From assembly GCA_905250075.1 (NCBI GenBank), contig CAJNOP010000529.1, positions 4,741 to 68,740 on the forward strand: a stretch of DNA of 64,000 nt, written 5' to 3'. Below the pieces are notes generated by a model. It was given only the letters and a program-made list of their open reading frames with translations, made no database searches and was not told the DNA's origin. Every line of letters begins with the position of its first letter. The first letter of the stretch is position 1. Source of the stretch: Rotaria sp. Silwood1 (lineage: Eukaryota; Rotifera; Eurotatoria; Philodinida; Philodinidae). Positions 37,021 through 49,958 of this stretch are shown piece by piece. A program made the translations under genes and the position numbers.

Positions 37021-38744
37021 TTGGTGTTTTAATTTATCTAGAACAGATTATATCTCAACAATGAAGACAATGAGATCGACATTAGTTGCATCAAACACTT
37101 CATAAGTTATGAAATTAATTTAAAATGCAATAAGCATACTTTGCGCTTGTTCCAATGGTTATCCAAAATCTATGACAAATTCTACCTCGCCATATTTACG
37201 CTCAGTTCTCCTGCAATTTGAAAATGCATGATTTCCACTCCTGCTACATAATGCTCAACTAAGCACTCTTTTACAAATAGTTTCAACGATCATTCATGGG
37301 TGACGAAAGAAATACTTTAAAGTATTTGGAACCACCGATTATAAACATTAAAGAGATGGGGAGAAACTGTGGCTCGTGCAGCCATCGTTGTTTTTTTTTA
37401 ATTTTTTTGTTGTAGATATCAACGAGTTTAATGATGACTTTGTTTTTTCAAGTAACAGCAATTGAAAATCTCTTGACCACATAGTTGACAAAGTAGAAAA
37501 TCCGATCGATTAAAATGGCACGTTGCAGAATGCTACACATATTACATACAACAGTACGATTATTATATTAGAAAAATGTCATTTTATTTCGATTTAGCTC
37601 GCATATAGATTTTAGACAAGACAACAGCTTCACTGAAGCGTTCGTCATCAAAGATGAAGATACTATTCAAGAATCTTTTAGAAAAAGTGAAACAAAACTG
37701 GCATGAGATAGTGATCGTTGTTGCGTTGCTAGCAGCTGAATCTTCCTATTATAGTGCAAAAACAGTTTGTGTAAGATTTATTATGTAGTTGATAAAACGA
37801 ATCTTGACGATATAGATGGTTGGATGTCAGTCAGTGGATGAGAGTCAATTACTGAGTGAATTTGTGCTTTCGAGACATCCAGACGGAGACCTAAACACTA
37901 GTTTTCATATCGGAAAATGAAGTATTCATTAACTTAATCCAATCAATAGAATAAGCTATATAAAATATTTCTAAATAATTGGATTTCATTGATAGACATA
38001 TTTACTTTTTGCTGGTAGCAGACTGCTGGATTCTATAGAATGATAACAGGTCGATAATGTTGGATTATTAATGAATTTTAAAAGATTCTGTTTGGGTAGT
38101 TTTGATATGAAGATGTTTGTTATGGTACGAAAATGTTTTTGAACACAAGCAAAATCTTTTTCGATCCGATAAGAAATATCATAGAAGAATGATTTCTTTT
38201 TTCTTCCTTGTCAAAGTGCCTTAATAATCAAAACCTTAGTTAGCATGTAGTGGGATGCATTTCTTGAAATCAAAAGATTTTTGTTGAATGAATCAATTAT
38301 ACAAAGTTCGTTCGTTACATCGTAAAAGATGACACTTATTTGAACTCGACTAAGAAAGTTCCTTGAAAGAAAACTAGATTTGTTTTATTATTGATGCTTA
38401 GAAATTTAGACTGAAAAGAAAATAGTTGACAATGGTAGTGTGAATTATTATGAGCTGTTTTCTAAAAATTATGTCAATAAAGCCATTGAAACAAATAAAC
38501 CAAGATTTCAATCATAAAAGTTCGATTGAAAAATAATTACACGTATTTGACCATGGATCTAATTGAATTAATGAAGTTGAAAAAGACTTCATCATATGTG
38601 ATTCAAGCACATCGAACTATGTTCACCCGTCGCTATACATATGTATGCCATTCATCACTAGATTGTTATTGAAAAGCTTTCCACATATTGAAAATAGTTG
38701 CTATTGTCTCGTTTTTTTAGACTTTTAGGTAGTTCAGGATAATA
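37020..38744. other. Gene-poor stretch
   Basis: Nothing is recognised; short frames only. Confidence 0.4.
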
Positions 38745-38916
38745 TGGGTAACAGTAACTGTGCGTTGGTATGGCTCTCTTGGGTATGTGTGTGCCCATTG
38801 GCATGGCTATAGGGTTCTGTGCTTGTGTGGGTGTGTTAGCGAGACTGTAGAATAGCATGGGTGCATAGATCTTCTCCACATGTACCGTTACCTATATGAA
38901 CTCGCACACCCACACT
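38745..38916. repeat. GT/CA hairpin element, copy 6, upstream of the glycosyltransferase gene
   Basis: The G/T-rich part includes GGGTATGTGTGTGCCCATTG and GCTTGTGTGGGTGTGTTAG. The C/A-rich arm GCACACCCACACT ends at 38916. It is looser than other copies. It lies about 200 bp upstream of the glycosyltransferase start. Confidence 0.55.
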
Positions 38917-39113
38917 GTGAACTTCTTATTTGAGCAACATTTTTTCATGGGCATGATATTATATCAACAGAAGGTTAATAAGTCATGGGCTGAATCATTG
39001 TACTAGTGTACAACAACAAAAATATATTTAAAAGACTTGAAAATATAGTTGAACAGCTTCTATTGATTTCATTGTCTTATCTATACATATTTCCTTTCAG
39101 ATTATTGCCAATT

Positions 39114-40925
39114 ATGTTTAAAAGAATTAGAAGAAAAAGATTCACTCGTTCATTGTTTTCTTACTTACTACTTCTTACTACGACGTTTCTTTTTATTTCT
39201 CTCTGGCAAAATTCAACTTCACAAAAAAGAAATAGGAACTCATCACTTTCAAATGTATTGACTGTTGTGGAGAATCAACTCAACGAACAACACTACTCAA
39301 ATGGTCGTAATGTCAAAAACAATTTGATCTCTTCAATATCAGAAATTAATAGACATGCTTTGACTATTACAGATTCAACGTTTATTCATCGTAATAAAAC
39401 ATTAGAAACAACTATTCAATGTGTTGGCTCATTATATAATCAATCTTGTTTGTATCATAATTTATATTATGTCGATGGTTCATTTATGATTTTAACAGTA
39501 AAAGGAAACTATTTACCATCATATTCTGTACGAACAGATGCCTTTGTATTATCGCATATGACACCAAACAAACGTATTTTTGATTCATATTCTGATCTTG
39601 AAAAATTTGTTCGTACTGCTATTGATACAAGGATAATTCCATATGTTACTGTTCATTTTAGTCAACCTTGGCATGATAATATTGGTCATGCACTTTTTGA
39701 TGGACTTTATCCAGCATATGTTGCACTTATTCGTTTTTCTCCAAGACATCTTCATCCTTTTCGAATACTTGCTGGATTAGGCGACTGTAATGTATGTTGG
39801 AGTGAAGATATTTATAGTCGTTTTGGTGGTCTGGGAATTCTTAAACAAATCAATTTAAATAAAATGTCAAGAGGAAATTGGTTTATGTTCGAAGAACTTA
39901 TTATGGGTAGTGGAACTTTGTGTCATCGTTGTATACAACCTAATTTACAATTAAGTGGTGGTGTTGAATTAGATGCTTCAAGACTTTTTCGTGATAAAAT
40001 GTATCAACAGTATGGTCTTGTTCAACCAATTGTTCGACAAAAATCTTCATCTGAAAAACGAACTTCTCATGATCTTCTTTTAGCATATGTTATTGATAAC
40101 CAACGTTTTACAAGTAATGATCGAAAAGAAATCAATGCTGCTATAACTGAAATAAATAAATATACGAATTCATATTTAAATAAAACTTCAAATAGCACAA
40201 CTAAATTACAATGGCCATTAGTTCATGTCTCTTATCTTTCCTACAATCAAATGAAAGCTCGAGACCTTAGTTCCATTCAAGTAAATGCAACACCATTTGA
40301 TTCTCAATCACCAACATATGAATTAATTGAAAATGATTTCAGAGGTCAATTAAAAACTTTTCGTCAAATGGATATTCATATTACTGGGCCAGGTACTAGA
40401 CAAATGTATCAAACATTTTTATCAGATGGATCTGTAACTATTAATCTTGGAGGTATAAGACCATTTGGAACAGAAAACACAGAAAGAGCATATAGTTCAT
40501 ATCTTGAACAATATATGACAAGTGGTACACCTTATATCAAAGGTCTTTATTATCCAATTAATAAACGAAATAAAGGTATTAAAAAAGATGAAATAATTAA
40601 ATTAATTCGACAAGCATCTCAAATTATTTTACAAGGTTTTTCATTACCAGTCAATGCTCGAGACAATCTAGCACCTGATGGACAATTATTTGTTGAAATG
40701 TGTGAAAAAGATAAAGAATTTTGTTCTTTAGTTACAATGAGAACAGATGATAAACATTTAACTTGTTTAGACATATGGGTAGAAGATTTTGTACATGAAC
40801 ATCGTCAATGGCAATTAGGAGGTTTTATAGATAATGGTCGAAATATTAGTTGTCCTTTTAATCATTCATTGTTACATGAATTAAGAGAAAAATATGGAAT
40901 TAAACACAAACAAACGAATCATTGA
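39114..40925 (+). CDS. Type II membrane glycosyltransferase-like protein (GT61/DUF563-like)
   Basis: Intact single coding exon of 603 residues from the ATG at 39114. That start gives a classic Golgi type II protein: basic tail MFKRIRRKRFTRS, one membrane segment (LFSYLLLLTTTFLFISLW), then a luminal domain. The frame is open further upstream, but TTTCCTTTCAG ending at 39100 looks like the acceptor of a 5' untranslated intron. Luminal landmarks: TTIQCVGSLYNQSCLYHNLY, HDNIGHALFDGLYP (like the GT61 HxxxxGHxxxD region), GDCNVCW, and ITGPGTRQMYQTFLSDGSVT (like the GT61 HGAGxTNxxFLPPGxxVIE region). Many NxS/T sites fit a secretory protein. The likely role is sugar transfer to glycoproteins in the Golgi; substrate unknown. 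A partial duplicate of its end lies at 26841-27465. GT61 assignment is by motif resemblance only. Confidence 0.75.
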   Translation: MFKRIRRKRFTRSLFSYLLLLTTTFLFISLWQNSTSQKRNRNSSLSNVLTVVENQLNEQHYSNGRNVKNNLISSISEINRHALTITDSTFIHRNKTLETTIQCVGSLYNQSCLYHNLYYVDGSFMILTVKGNYLPSYSVRTDAFVLSHMTPNKRIFDSYSDLEKFVRTAIDTRIIPYVTVHFSQPWHDNIGHALFDGLYPAYVALIRFSPRHLHPFRILAGLGDCNVCWSEDIYSRFGGLGILKQINLNKMSRGNWFMFEELIMGSGTLCHRCIQPNLQLSGGVELDASRLFRDKMYQQYGLVQPIVRQKSSSEKRTSHDLLLAYVIDNQRFTSNDRKEINAAITEINKYTNSYLNKTSNSTTKLQWPLVHVSYLSYNQMKARDLSSIQVNATPFDSQSPTYELIENDFRGQLKTFRQMDIHITGPGTRQMYQTFLSDGSVTINLGGIRPFGTENTERAYSSYLEQYMTSGTPYIKGLYYPINKRNKGIKKDEIIKLIRQASQIILQGFSLPVNARDNLAPDGQLFVEMCEKDKEFCSLVTMRTDDKHLTCLDIWVEDFVHEHRQWQLGGFIDNGRNISCPFNHSLLHELREKYGIKHKQTNH

Positions 40926-42050
40926 TAAAAAAAAAATGCTACACATAATTATGTTCATTGCTTGAAATAAAATATATTCTTGTGATATCAATTTTATTAA
41001 AACAGTTGAGAGAAAATGTTAAGAGAATTGAGACATATATTGTCGATCATATTATAGAAAAAGAGAACTTCTGGTAAAGTTATTGTTGTTGTCAAAAATA
41101 AACTATGATCAGTTCCGTATGTATTAGTGTGAAACTGGAACATATGGAATATGTAACCATATGCAAAGCGATAGGAAAAAGTTAATTTCCTACAAGACGT
41201 GAATTATGTTTAGGAAGTCCAAAACGTTTATTGGCATATCAGTAATATAGTGAGTTGAAGTAATTCGAGTCACTCCAGCAGTTTCAATTGAGGAAAATTT
41301 TGAAAATATCTAGAGTTTTTCAAGTATTGTTTCTCAGAAAAAAATCATTCACCTTGCTTTGCTCCATCTCTTCATGTGAAATGAGAAAAAAGTTAGTTAA
41401 TGTGACCGATTTACATTTAATTTAATCAAACATTGAAAAGGAGCACTTTTTTTCTAACTTGTCCTTCTCATTGTTACCATACAAAAATGTTGCCGCTACA
41501 AAATGATAAAAAATTAAAAATTATAAGGCTTATCATTAAGAAGCTAAATGGCTATTAATGAAAGCACACTTGAGTTCAATATTGCTGGATTTCATATTTA
41601 TTTAATTTAAAATTGGCTTTCTACTTCGTTTTGAAATTTTCTTTTAAACTGAATAGAAAATAAATTGCACTTTCTTGATAAAAACATGTAAAATCATCTA
41701 TTGATTCTCTGACGTGGAATCATTCTAACTTATATATTCATTCTGCAGTCTATGTCTTTCTTACATCTTATTCAGAGAAAGATATTCTTGATCTTATATG
41801 AGCTGATAAAGGGTCATCCATAAAAGATTTTCAGTTAAAGGAAGGAGAAGGAAGTGTCTCAAAACTGAACAGAACGGAAATGGAGAGGCAAACATTTTTG
41901 GACGTCCAGACACTTTCTATTAATATGTTCCTTTTTTTCGCATAACTTTCAGCGAAATTGTGAAGTTTAGTTTCTTTTGAAGAGTAGTTTTGAATAGGAA
42001 GTGAACTGAATCAATCAATTGACTATGAATATGGTATTAAAATAATTCAA
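40926..42050. other. 3' flank of the glycosyltransferase gene and spacer
   Basis: The first 325 bp are shared with the duplicate at 27130-27465. AATAAA occurs near 40967. Beyond that nothing is recognised. Confidence 0.5.
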
Positions 42051-42192
42051 GATGGGTGTAAATGTGGCTGTGGGTGGATGGGGGTGTGTGGGGTATTGGT
42101 ATGGGTCTCACATATATCAACAAACACACCCACACCTACCCACACACCCACCCACACCCATACACCCACTCCACATTCACACTCACACACCC
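42051..42192. repeat. GT/CA hairpin element, copy 7
   Basis: The G-rich arm (GGCTGTGGGTGGATGGGGGT, then GTGTGGGGTATTGG) is followed by a 20-bp loop and the C-rich arm (CACCCACACCTACCCACACA, then CCCACCCACACCC), ending ACACACCCT. One of the most regular copies. Three overlapping open frames here are by-products. Confidence 0.85.
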
Positions 42193-42338
42193 TCAAGCTA
42201 TGCACCGAGTACCATATTTCGCATCGCGGACGAAGCCTGTGTGCTAAAAAATGTCAGACAAATAAAAACGATTATCGAATGTGAATCAATAAAATTCCTA
42301 AAAACCACGGTATCCTTACAGTGAAAAGTTGTATAAAA

Positions 42339-42505
42339 ATGAGAATGATTTGTTTTTTATGGTACTACTTACTTTTCTCTTTTTTATTATTTATTTGTTC
42401 ATCGTCTTCGCATTCTTCTAATTCAAGTTCAACTAATACTGATGAACACAGTTTTGGACCATTATCACTTCTATCTTTAATTCGAAACACTCAAAATGGT
42501 AATAT
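42339..42505 (+). pseudogene. Isolated signal-peptide exon of an unknown secreted protein
   Basis: From the ATG at 42339 the frame reads MRMICFLWYYLLFSFLLFIC, a strong signal peptide. A Ser/Asn/Thr-rich linker (SSSSHSSNSSSTNTDEHS) and FGPLSLLSLIRNTQN follow, then a possible GTAATA donor near 42499. No downstream exon follows: within a few bases minus-strand coding of a different protein begins. It is therefore probably a 5' gene fragment left at a rearrangement junction. Protein family not recognised. Confidence 0.4.
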
Positions 42506-43478
42506 TAATACTTCTTTTTTGATCTTCTATCATTGATATGTGTTCAATATCAACAGCTGTTTGATTTTGTTTAATTGTATATTTTAATAAAACAGACACT
42601 TGTACCAAATCATGATGATCTGATGTTTGTTGTAAAACATTTTGTTGGCTATTATCAGCAAACATTTGATCAACTGAACGATTTTTTGGTATTGACACAA
42701 ATGATCGATTTAATATTATATGAGTACCAATAGTATAGTGTTCTAAATCATTTCTTGTCAGTAATAAACCACGATAAGCAATACATTTATATTTATACTT
42801 ATGTATATCTGGATGTTTAATTAATAAGGTTACAATATATACTAAACAATTAATTAAATGATATTTTGTTTGTGAGGGTGAGTAGGATGATGTATCAAAA
42901 TAATCTAATATATACAATGCTAGGTGTTTATTAAGAACACGATAAAAATTATTTGTTAATATATAATATTTAATAAAATATTTTAAATAATTTTGTACTT
43001 GAATAGCTTGTTTGAAAAAAGAATCTAATTTTTTTGTTTCATCTCTTGAAAATTGTTCTTGTTGAATTAAATATTCGATTATTTCAATTAATAATTCTGT
43101 TATTAAATGATGTTGATTATCATAAGTTTTGTATAAATCAATTTGTTCACGAAACTATTTACGTTTTTCTATTAAATTATTACCAATTAATGACCATTCA
43201 ATATAATCATAATGTTGCATTTCTTCATGAGAATGAAATAAATTCGAATTTTTGAGAAATAATTTTTTTATTTCGTCCATTTTAGATTCATCATAGGTTG
43301 TTAATAATAATTGAACAGCTTGATTGTATTCATAAATATTTGCAACATGTAATGCCGTAATACCATAATGACCCATTCGATTTATCGTTGTAATATTATT
43401 ATGAAATTTGAAATATTTGTTAATTTGATTATTTTTACGAGTGTCATATAAACTTATGTTTAATGGTACGTCTGTTTA
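42477..43478 (-). pseudogene. Ankyrin/ADP-ribosyltransferase-like gene, broken
   Basis: Minus-strand coding. An ankyrin-like repeat (GITALHVANIYEYNQAVQLL) comes first, then a helical linker (about 43250-42950). Last is an ADP-ribosyltransferase-type domain with YRGLLLTRNDLEHYTIG, RSFVSIPKNRS and VDIEHISMIED. Such ankyrin- or TPR-linked mono-ADP-ribosyltransferase genes are expanded in bdelloid rotifers; they transfer ADP-ribose from NAD to protein side chains. The gene is broken (two or three breaks) and lacks parts at both ends, though the middle is well kept. The upstream edge near 43478 follows an AG that could be a splice acceptor. Confidence 0.6.
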
Positions 43479-43479
43479 C

Positions 43480-45086
43480 TAGCACTTTCTGTCATCTAAA
43501 AGCGGAATAAATGTATTCAGTGCTGAATCGATAGAGTCAAATAGTAAAAAGTATTGCGACTTTAATGTTTGGAAACACAAGATTTAAGCAACACGATTCT
43601 TTCATTTGAAATTACACTGATAATGCGAAAAATCCAATTAAAATCACTTCACTTTCTCTTTGTTTATCTCGAGGTTCTATTGTAGATTGAATTATTTTCT
43701 CTGCTCCCTCCTATTCACAAACAAAAGCTTATCGTTATTAATGTGACAGAGAAAGAAAACGTCCTCTTCCTCGCTTTTCAAAAATTGAATGGATAATAGA
43801 TGAAATTTCAATAAGTTTATATATATTTTTGTCTATCTGCATGTGTTAAATCAGAGGCAATTTTTTTTCTCGGTCGCCTAAATTAAAAGAAGAAGAATGT
43901 GCGTCAAAGATCTGTCAGAAAGAATGATATTTGCTTTTTGTTGTCTTCATGTGCATGCAGTTGGCAGAATATCCTTTAAACACGCCTGAATGTGTTACAA
44001 AGCTTTCTTCGAACATATTTGATAGGAGTTTTCGCTAAGCTTGATCAGCCGCATTTTTATGTAGATCATTGTATACGCGGTTTTAATATGAAACGCGTTT
44101 GGAAAGTTGCTCTAATTACTTCTGGACACGCTTCATATCAAAAACGCATTTGTATAACATCAAGTTTGACAAGCATAACCTACATAAACCCATAAGGGTG
44201 TGGATGTGGAACTGGAAGCTTCTCATCATTCAGATTCACACTCATACTCTTCTCGATAACTTGACAATCGAGATGATGTTGATTATCGTGTAGCGCGACA
44301 CTAAGTCTGTTCTGAAAATTGCGTATTATATTGTTGCATAGATCTTAATAAGAGTTTTCGATTGGTGTGTGAACTAGCTCAAGAAAGTTAATTGGAGCTT
44401 CAAAATAACGAACAAAAGACAGTTAAAAAAAGAGTAAATTGTTTACTTCAATTTCAACGCAGCGCTCCATAGAACCATTCTGACACAATTCAGTTAGTAA
44501 TGGTAAATAATATGATTAAAATTTATCGAGTATATATTATTAGAAAGTGTCTACTAATAATTTTAAGACACTTTTTTTTTTCTACGCTAAACAACAGTGT
44601 GAAAATGGCAATTGTAACGACAGTTGTTTACGGACTGTTCTATACAATATGGGACTCTTAATGATATGAATAAATATAACGAAAATAAAATTTATTTAAA
44701 GTGTATTGATATCATTCGATCTAATAGAAAATAAAACATGTTCAAACACGAGTTTTGTCACATTTTTAAGATGCATTATTTATGATATAGGTGATGAAAG
44801 ATAAATAAAGACAAAACTAACAAATACGGATTATGTATATTCAATGATACATTTCAATTTTCGATGTTTTAAACAATATAATGAGAATAAAACTAATATA
44901 TATTTAATATCTCTTTCGAGTAAACTTACAATGTGAAAAAATATCAATACTAATAAATGACAATTAGTTTTATTATATAAGTTTTATTTTATTTCATTAA
45001 TATAAAAATCCTTAACCCATAACATAATTAAATTAATGTGTTATTCAACTTATTACTTAATTCTTTGATTAGTTTTTCGACATAAC
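43480..45086. other. Intergenic stretch
   Basis: No gene recognised. It contains a weak GT/CA hairpin (44194-44250) and a small inverted pair (TTTTAATATGAAACGCGTTT near 44082 and its mirror near 44130). Confidence 0.4.
44194..44250. repeat. GT/CA hairpin element, copy 8 (short)
   Basis: AAGGGTGTGGATGTGGAACT is followed by a loop and TCACACTCATACTCTT. The start matches the AGGGTGTGG terminus of copy 5. Confidence 0.55.
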
Positions 45087-47292
45087 TTAATTTGATATTG
45101 TTTGAAGTTTTTCTTTGAGTTTATCAACATATTCTTGTATCTCAGTTACATTTGGATGTTGAGACCCGAGTGTGTCACATCTTATATGATATGTTTGTTC
45201 AGCATATTCTATGGCGTCTTTATAGCTCTGAAGATGATCAAGTGTTTTTGCTGTTTCATAAAAAATTTCGTGAATCGAAAGATAATCAGAGACGGTATTG
45301 CTTTTTGTCCACTTTCAATTGCCTTTTGATAATAAGAAAGTGCATGTGGATCTTCTTCCATTAACTTTAATGCATCACCAAGAAGTTTATTGGTGAATCC
45401 AAATTCTAGAGAATCTTTTGAAAGAGATTTTCTTGAATTTCAAGTGCTTTTTCATGATGTATAAGAGCTTGATCAAAATCTTGCATCAATTCATATACTT
45501 CACCAATACCAATATGAGCTTCTGCTATTAAAGGATCAATTGATGAAAAATTTTCAAGTGGAATATTTAGTGAAAGATTATAATTCTTGAGTGCTTCATA
45601 AAATTTTTCCAATACAATAATAAAGAGTATCCATTACTTTATATTCAGGTTCACTTAATTGAAGAGCTTTATTGAGAGCATATTGAAATGTTTCTAATGC
45701 CTGATCATACTGACTTTGACTTAGATAAGTCTGACCAATATTCTGATAAACACAAGGTAGATATTGCTCACAATAAGGAAATTTGTTTAACTAAATATCC
45801 AGACATTTATGTAAATGAGAAAGTGCATTTGAATAATCTCCTTTTCGCATTTTAATAAACCCAATAAATTGATGAAAATGAGTAAGTTGCATCCAATTAT
45901 CGTTCATTATTTTCTCAAATAATTGTTGACATAATTCATCAGCTTTATCAAAATTTCCTATTTCATCCATTAAAATAGCAAGTTTATGCCATCCTGTTCG
46001 TCCATCAGAAAGATCTTCACGAATAGATTCAACTATACGCTTTAATTGTTGATCATCATGATTTGTTAAAGATAAATTAACTTGCCATAGTTTATCTCCA
46101 ATCTGTTGTATTTCTCCAATTCTAAATACCGTATTAATTGAGAAAAGAATTTCTTTTTCAGTTGGAAAAAAAGCTAATATTTTCCATTGAAGCAAAAGGA
46201 TTACTGGCATTTGCAGGATTAACTTTCAGTTGAAATAAAACACACGTTTTACTTGAATCATTTTGAGATTTTTGGAGCAAATTCTAATACTACTTGTCTG
46301 TCAGTAGTAGTGGAAAGAAAAATGTTATATGACATAAGTTCTTCTTGATTTTTTTCTCATTTGTTCAAATTCTTCATTTATCATCCTTTGTCCTCGATAA
46401 ACATTAAATGGAGGAGATTCATTTAACTTTTGCACGTACAATTCTACAATCTGTTTATGAGCATCACGTACAAAAAAAAGCCATTTTACTGATTATGTCA
46501 ATGTCTTGATTTCATATGGCTCTGTTGAGCATTTTATAAACGAACTCTTCTCTACTATACCACCATAATGGAGATTGTTTTAAATAATCTTGATCAAATT
46601 CATTAATGATCTCTAATTCTGAATCATTTTGAGAATATTGTTCACGACAAAATTTAATAAGTTTTTGTTTTTCTGCATCTTCTTTTTCTATATCAATAAG
46701 AATTTCTTTGAGTAATTGTGAATACATAAATGTTGGATCAATTTCATTTGATTTCATATTTGATGATGGTGCAAGAATCGTAACAGATGTTAAATTAGCT
46801 TCAGAATAATGAATATTTTGTTTTAATACATCACATACGAATACAATTTCAGTAAAAACACCTTTTGTTTTTTTCATAGCTTTTAGACCATTGTTCGTGT
46901 TTAGACTTATCACTACAAAATATATAGATAGATTCGACTTGATTCAATTCATGAATGCAAGGATTGATCTCTTGACCAAGTGAACCTGAAATAATCAAAA
47001 ACACTTTTTCATCTTTGACTTTACCAAGAAATTCCAAGCAACGATCAGCATCAGTAAATATTTTAATGGTATTAACGATACACCGTAGATGAGAAATAGA
47101 ATTTTGATAATAACTATTCGATTCATTAATTTTAGGATCTAACCAGATAATAATAAAATTTTCAACAACACGAGGTTGTCGTTTATCTGACGGATTATTT
47201 TCAATTATCTTTTCTCGATTTATCGAAGTTCGTCTTACATTCGAAGTAGAAAAAAGAATTGATCGCGCTAATCGTCGACTGGTAAAATCCAT
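45087..47292 (-). pseudogene. ADP-ribosyltransferase with C-terminal TPR repeats, broken
   Basis: One gene on the minus strand from the ATG at 47292 to a TAA at 45087. Parts in order: an N-terminal conserved region (ENFIIIWLDPKINESN, DEKVFLIISGSLGQEI); an ADP-ribosyltransferase domain showing the three hallmarks of the arginine-specific R-S-E class (FNVYRGQRM, FLSTTTDR, FPTEKEILFS); and a run of TPR helices like those of kinesin light chains (ALSHLHKCLDI, YDQALETFQYALNKAL, DQALIHHEKALEIQEN, HALSYYQKAIESGQ). This architecture is typical of a large bdelloid family. It is broken as read, with about eight to ten breaks, most of them single-base length differences in homopolymer runs. That is unlike ordinary decay, so either a young pseudogene or assembly error is possible. 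Confidence 0.85.
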
Positions 47293-49950
47293 TTATTTCA
47301 AAATATCACTTTATTATTTGAGCACTGATGTAATAACAAATCTTTAATGATGTGACATTATTAAATAATCTATAAAAATATAAAGACGAAAATGAGTATC
47401 ATTATATTAGACGAGATAAATAAAATATCTATTTTGCGAATATATTATTTTCTTCAATATAAATTATAACCGTTATTTGTAAATAATGAATGTTGATCTC
47501 GAATAATTTCTTAATTCGCGCTGCACACATTGGAATAAGAAGATCTCAATTGCTTTCTCGTGCATTTTTTAATTTTTAAACTGCATTTGATATTTAACAT
47601 AAAATATATCAAAAGATGCCGCACGTTCTGACTTTTCTTTCTATATATAGTTAGATTAAAAAATAAAATAAATATACTAATAAACACAAACTATCGTATT
47701 TGTCGAGATTTCTTAGAAACTGAATTCCAACGAACTTTCTTAAAATACATATACTACACTCACATTTAGAATGTGGAATTTGCTTGGTTTCAATTGAAGT
47801 CTATATTGATTTCTATTTAATTTCTAATTAATTATCTAAACTAGATATGCATAAGATATGTCTAATATTTTGTTTTTCGCTTTAATCTCAGTATTCTTTT
47901 CTTATGTATCTTTGGTGTATGTATGTATGTATGTCTATTTTCTTAGTAGTACAATAAATAGAGACACATTATGAAGAACATCAATGAAAAAATGCGGAAA
48001 AAGGAATGGAAATTTATGTAAAAACGGAAAGTGATAGTGAATAATTTTGACATGAAATATTTTTAGACAATTTTTTCTAAAGAAATAATCATGATGAGTA
48101 CATGTTTGACTGGATCAATAAGTTTTTTGGAGGAGTTTTCTCGCTAAAATGATCGATACACGTTAAATATGCAACATTGTTAATGAAAAAAAAATTATTT
48201 TAGAGTGACTTGGATCAAGTGTTATTCATGTAAAGGTCAGTTTGGTCTCGTTGAAATTATTTTCTGTCACAGATATGTGTTACATGACCCAACACAAGTC
48301 AAATCGATCTCATTTATTTTTTTTTTCATGGTCGGATGTGATTCAGACTCTGTTTTGAATCAGTGCAAGTTCTTATAATAAAAGTATAATCGATCATAGA
48401 ACGTAAACATAGTTTTTAACTTAGTCATCTGAAAACCAAAACTATAAGTTTGATGATCAGTGAACGGTTTTTTAAAATAGTAAATTTTTATACCGTCATT
48501 GATACTTTTATCTAATTCAGTCACTATTTAAAACTAAATAAGAAAAATCTTACCATCAAACCTTATATGTGTATGTGTTTAATGAAATGAGATGAAATAA
48601 GTATAATCAATGATCGAACCATATGGTTATATTATGCTTGATTGTTTCGATGATGATGAAAAATAGAGATTAATAGTCCAAAAAATAAACCAAACAAGAG
48701 CATAGTTATCTATGGATATATAATAATTGTTTGGGTATCGTTAAATCATATAAATCATTCGACCAAATTCAATATTTTATCTCTTCTAACTTTTGTTTTT
48801 ATGTTTTTTTTTGTTTTTCTTTACCTGTTTGTAATTATACATCCTGTAAATATATGTTACCTATCGACTCTTTTATTGTGGTTGAAAATGGTAGTAAAAT
48901 AAACAGACATTAATTATGACGTTTATCAGAATCTTTCTTCGAAATATTCTTTTTTTAACCAGAATCAATTAATAATATTAAATCATTAATTTTCACAATA
49001 GAATAATGTATTTTAATAAACTTTCATAAGAATTCATTAAATGTAATAGCAAACTATAAGAATTAAAATAATGAAAAAGATACAGAATTCGATAGAGAAT
49101 TAATCAATTTAGTATTGATGAACGTCAACAAACAGAGATTATTTATATATTATTATTCATAACCAATTTCGACTTCACGAAATGATAGAAATCAGATTAG
49201 ATATGATTTTAGTTTGAATAGAAAAACCTTTTTCTAGTTATAGAAAAAAATTAAATATAAAATTCATCTGATTTAAATCCTTTTGTGACATCGAAACCAG
49301 TTATGAATTCTAAGAATAATATCATTTTAGTTTGATTTATGATTGATGAATAATATTGATAAAGACTACACATTAAAAATGATTTATATTCGCAGTTTTT
49401 ATATTCAGATTATTTTCTAATATAATATTTCACTTAAGGTATGGTTTATGCAAAATTCAAGCATTATTTTTGCATTTTTTCACATACGGTTGAATAGAGC
49501 TTGTTGAGCTGAGTAAGAATATGTGCGGTTTTTTTCGAAAAACTTTTGATACAAAATTTCGAGCTTTTTCAATTGTCCTGAATAGTCCATTTTTTTCAGA
49601 AACAGCCTTTTTTCTATGCTAAAAACCTGATAATTTTGTGAGGTTTAACAAATTTATTCTATTCCATTTGCATTATGAAACTGATATATTTAGATTTGCC
49701 ATGAAAAAGGATATGGATGGATCTCATATTCAGTCATACCCTCATTTTGAGATCAAATGATAGACATATGAGTTTTAAATTTAATCCTTAAACGTTGCCT
49801 ACTGTGATGAGAGAATATATTCTTTCTTTTCCTAATCATGAATTTGAACAGTTATTTGCACATGTTTCTAATAATGATGAGAAAGCAAAATAGATGTAGA
49901 AAATTTAAGAAGATTAAAGGAACCTTATTTGTTAGTTACAACAGCTGATG
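47293..49950. other. Long AT-rich intergenic stretch
   Basis: No gene is recognised. A GTAT microsatellite lies near 47920-47935. A weak coding-like scrap (FPNHEFEQLFAHVSNNDEK) occurs on the plus strand near 49831-49888. Confidence 0.45.
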
Positions 49951-49958
49951 TATGACAT

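Noticed and set aside
39006-39113. Longer N-terminus for the glycosyltransferase-like protein
   Set aside because: The frame opens with a GTG and an extra hydrophobic stretch. A splice acceptor at 39100 and the classic type II start at 39114 fit better.
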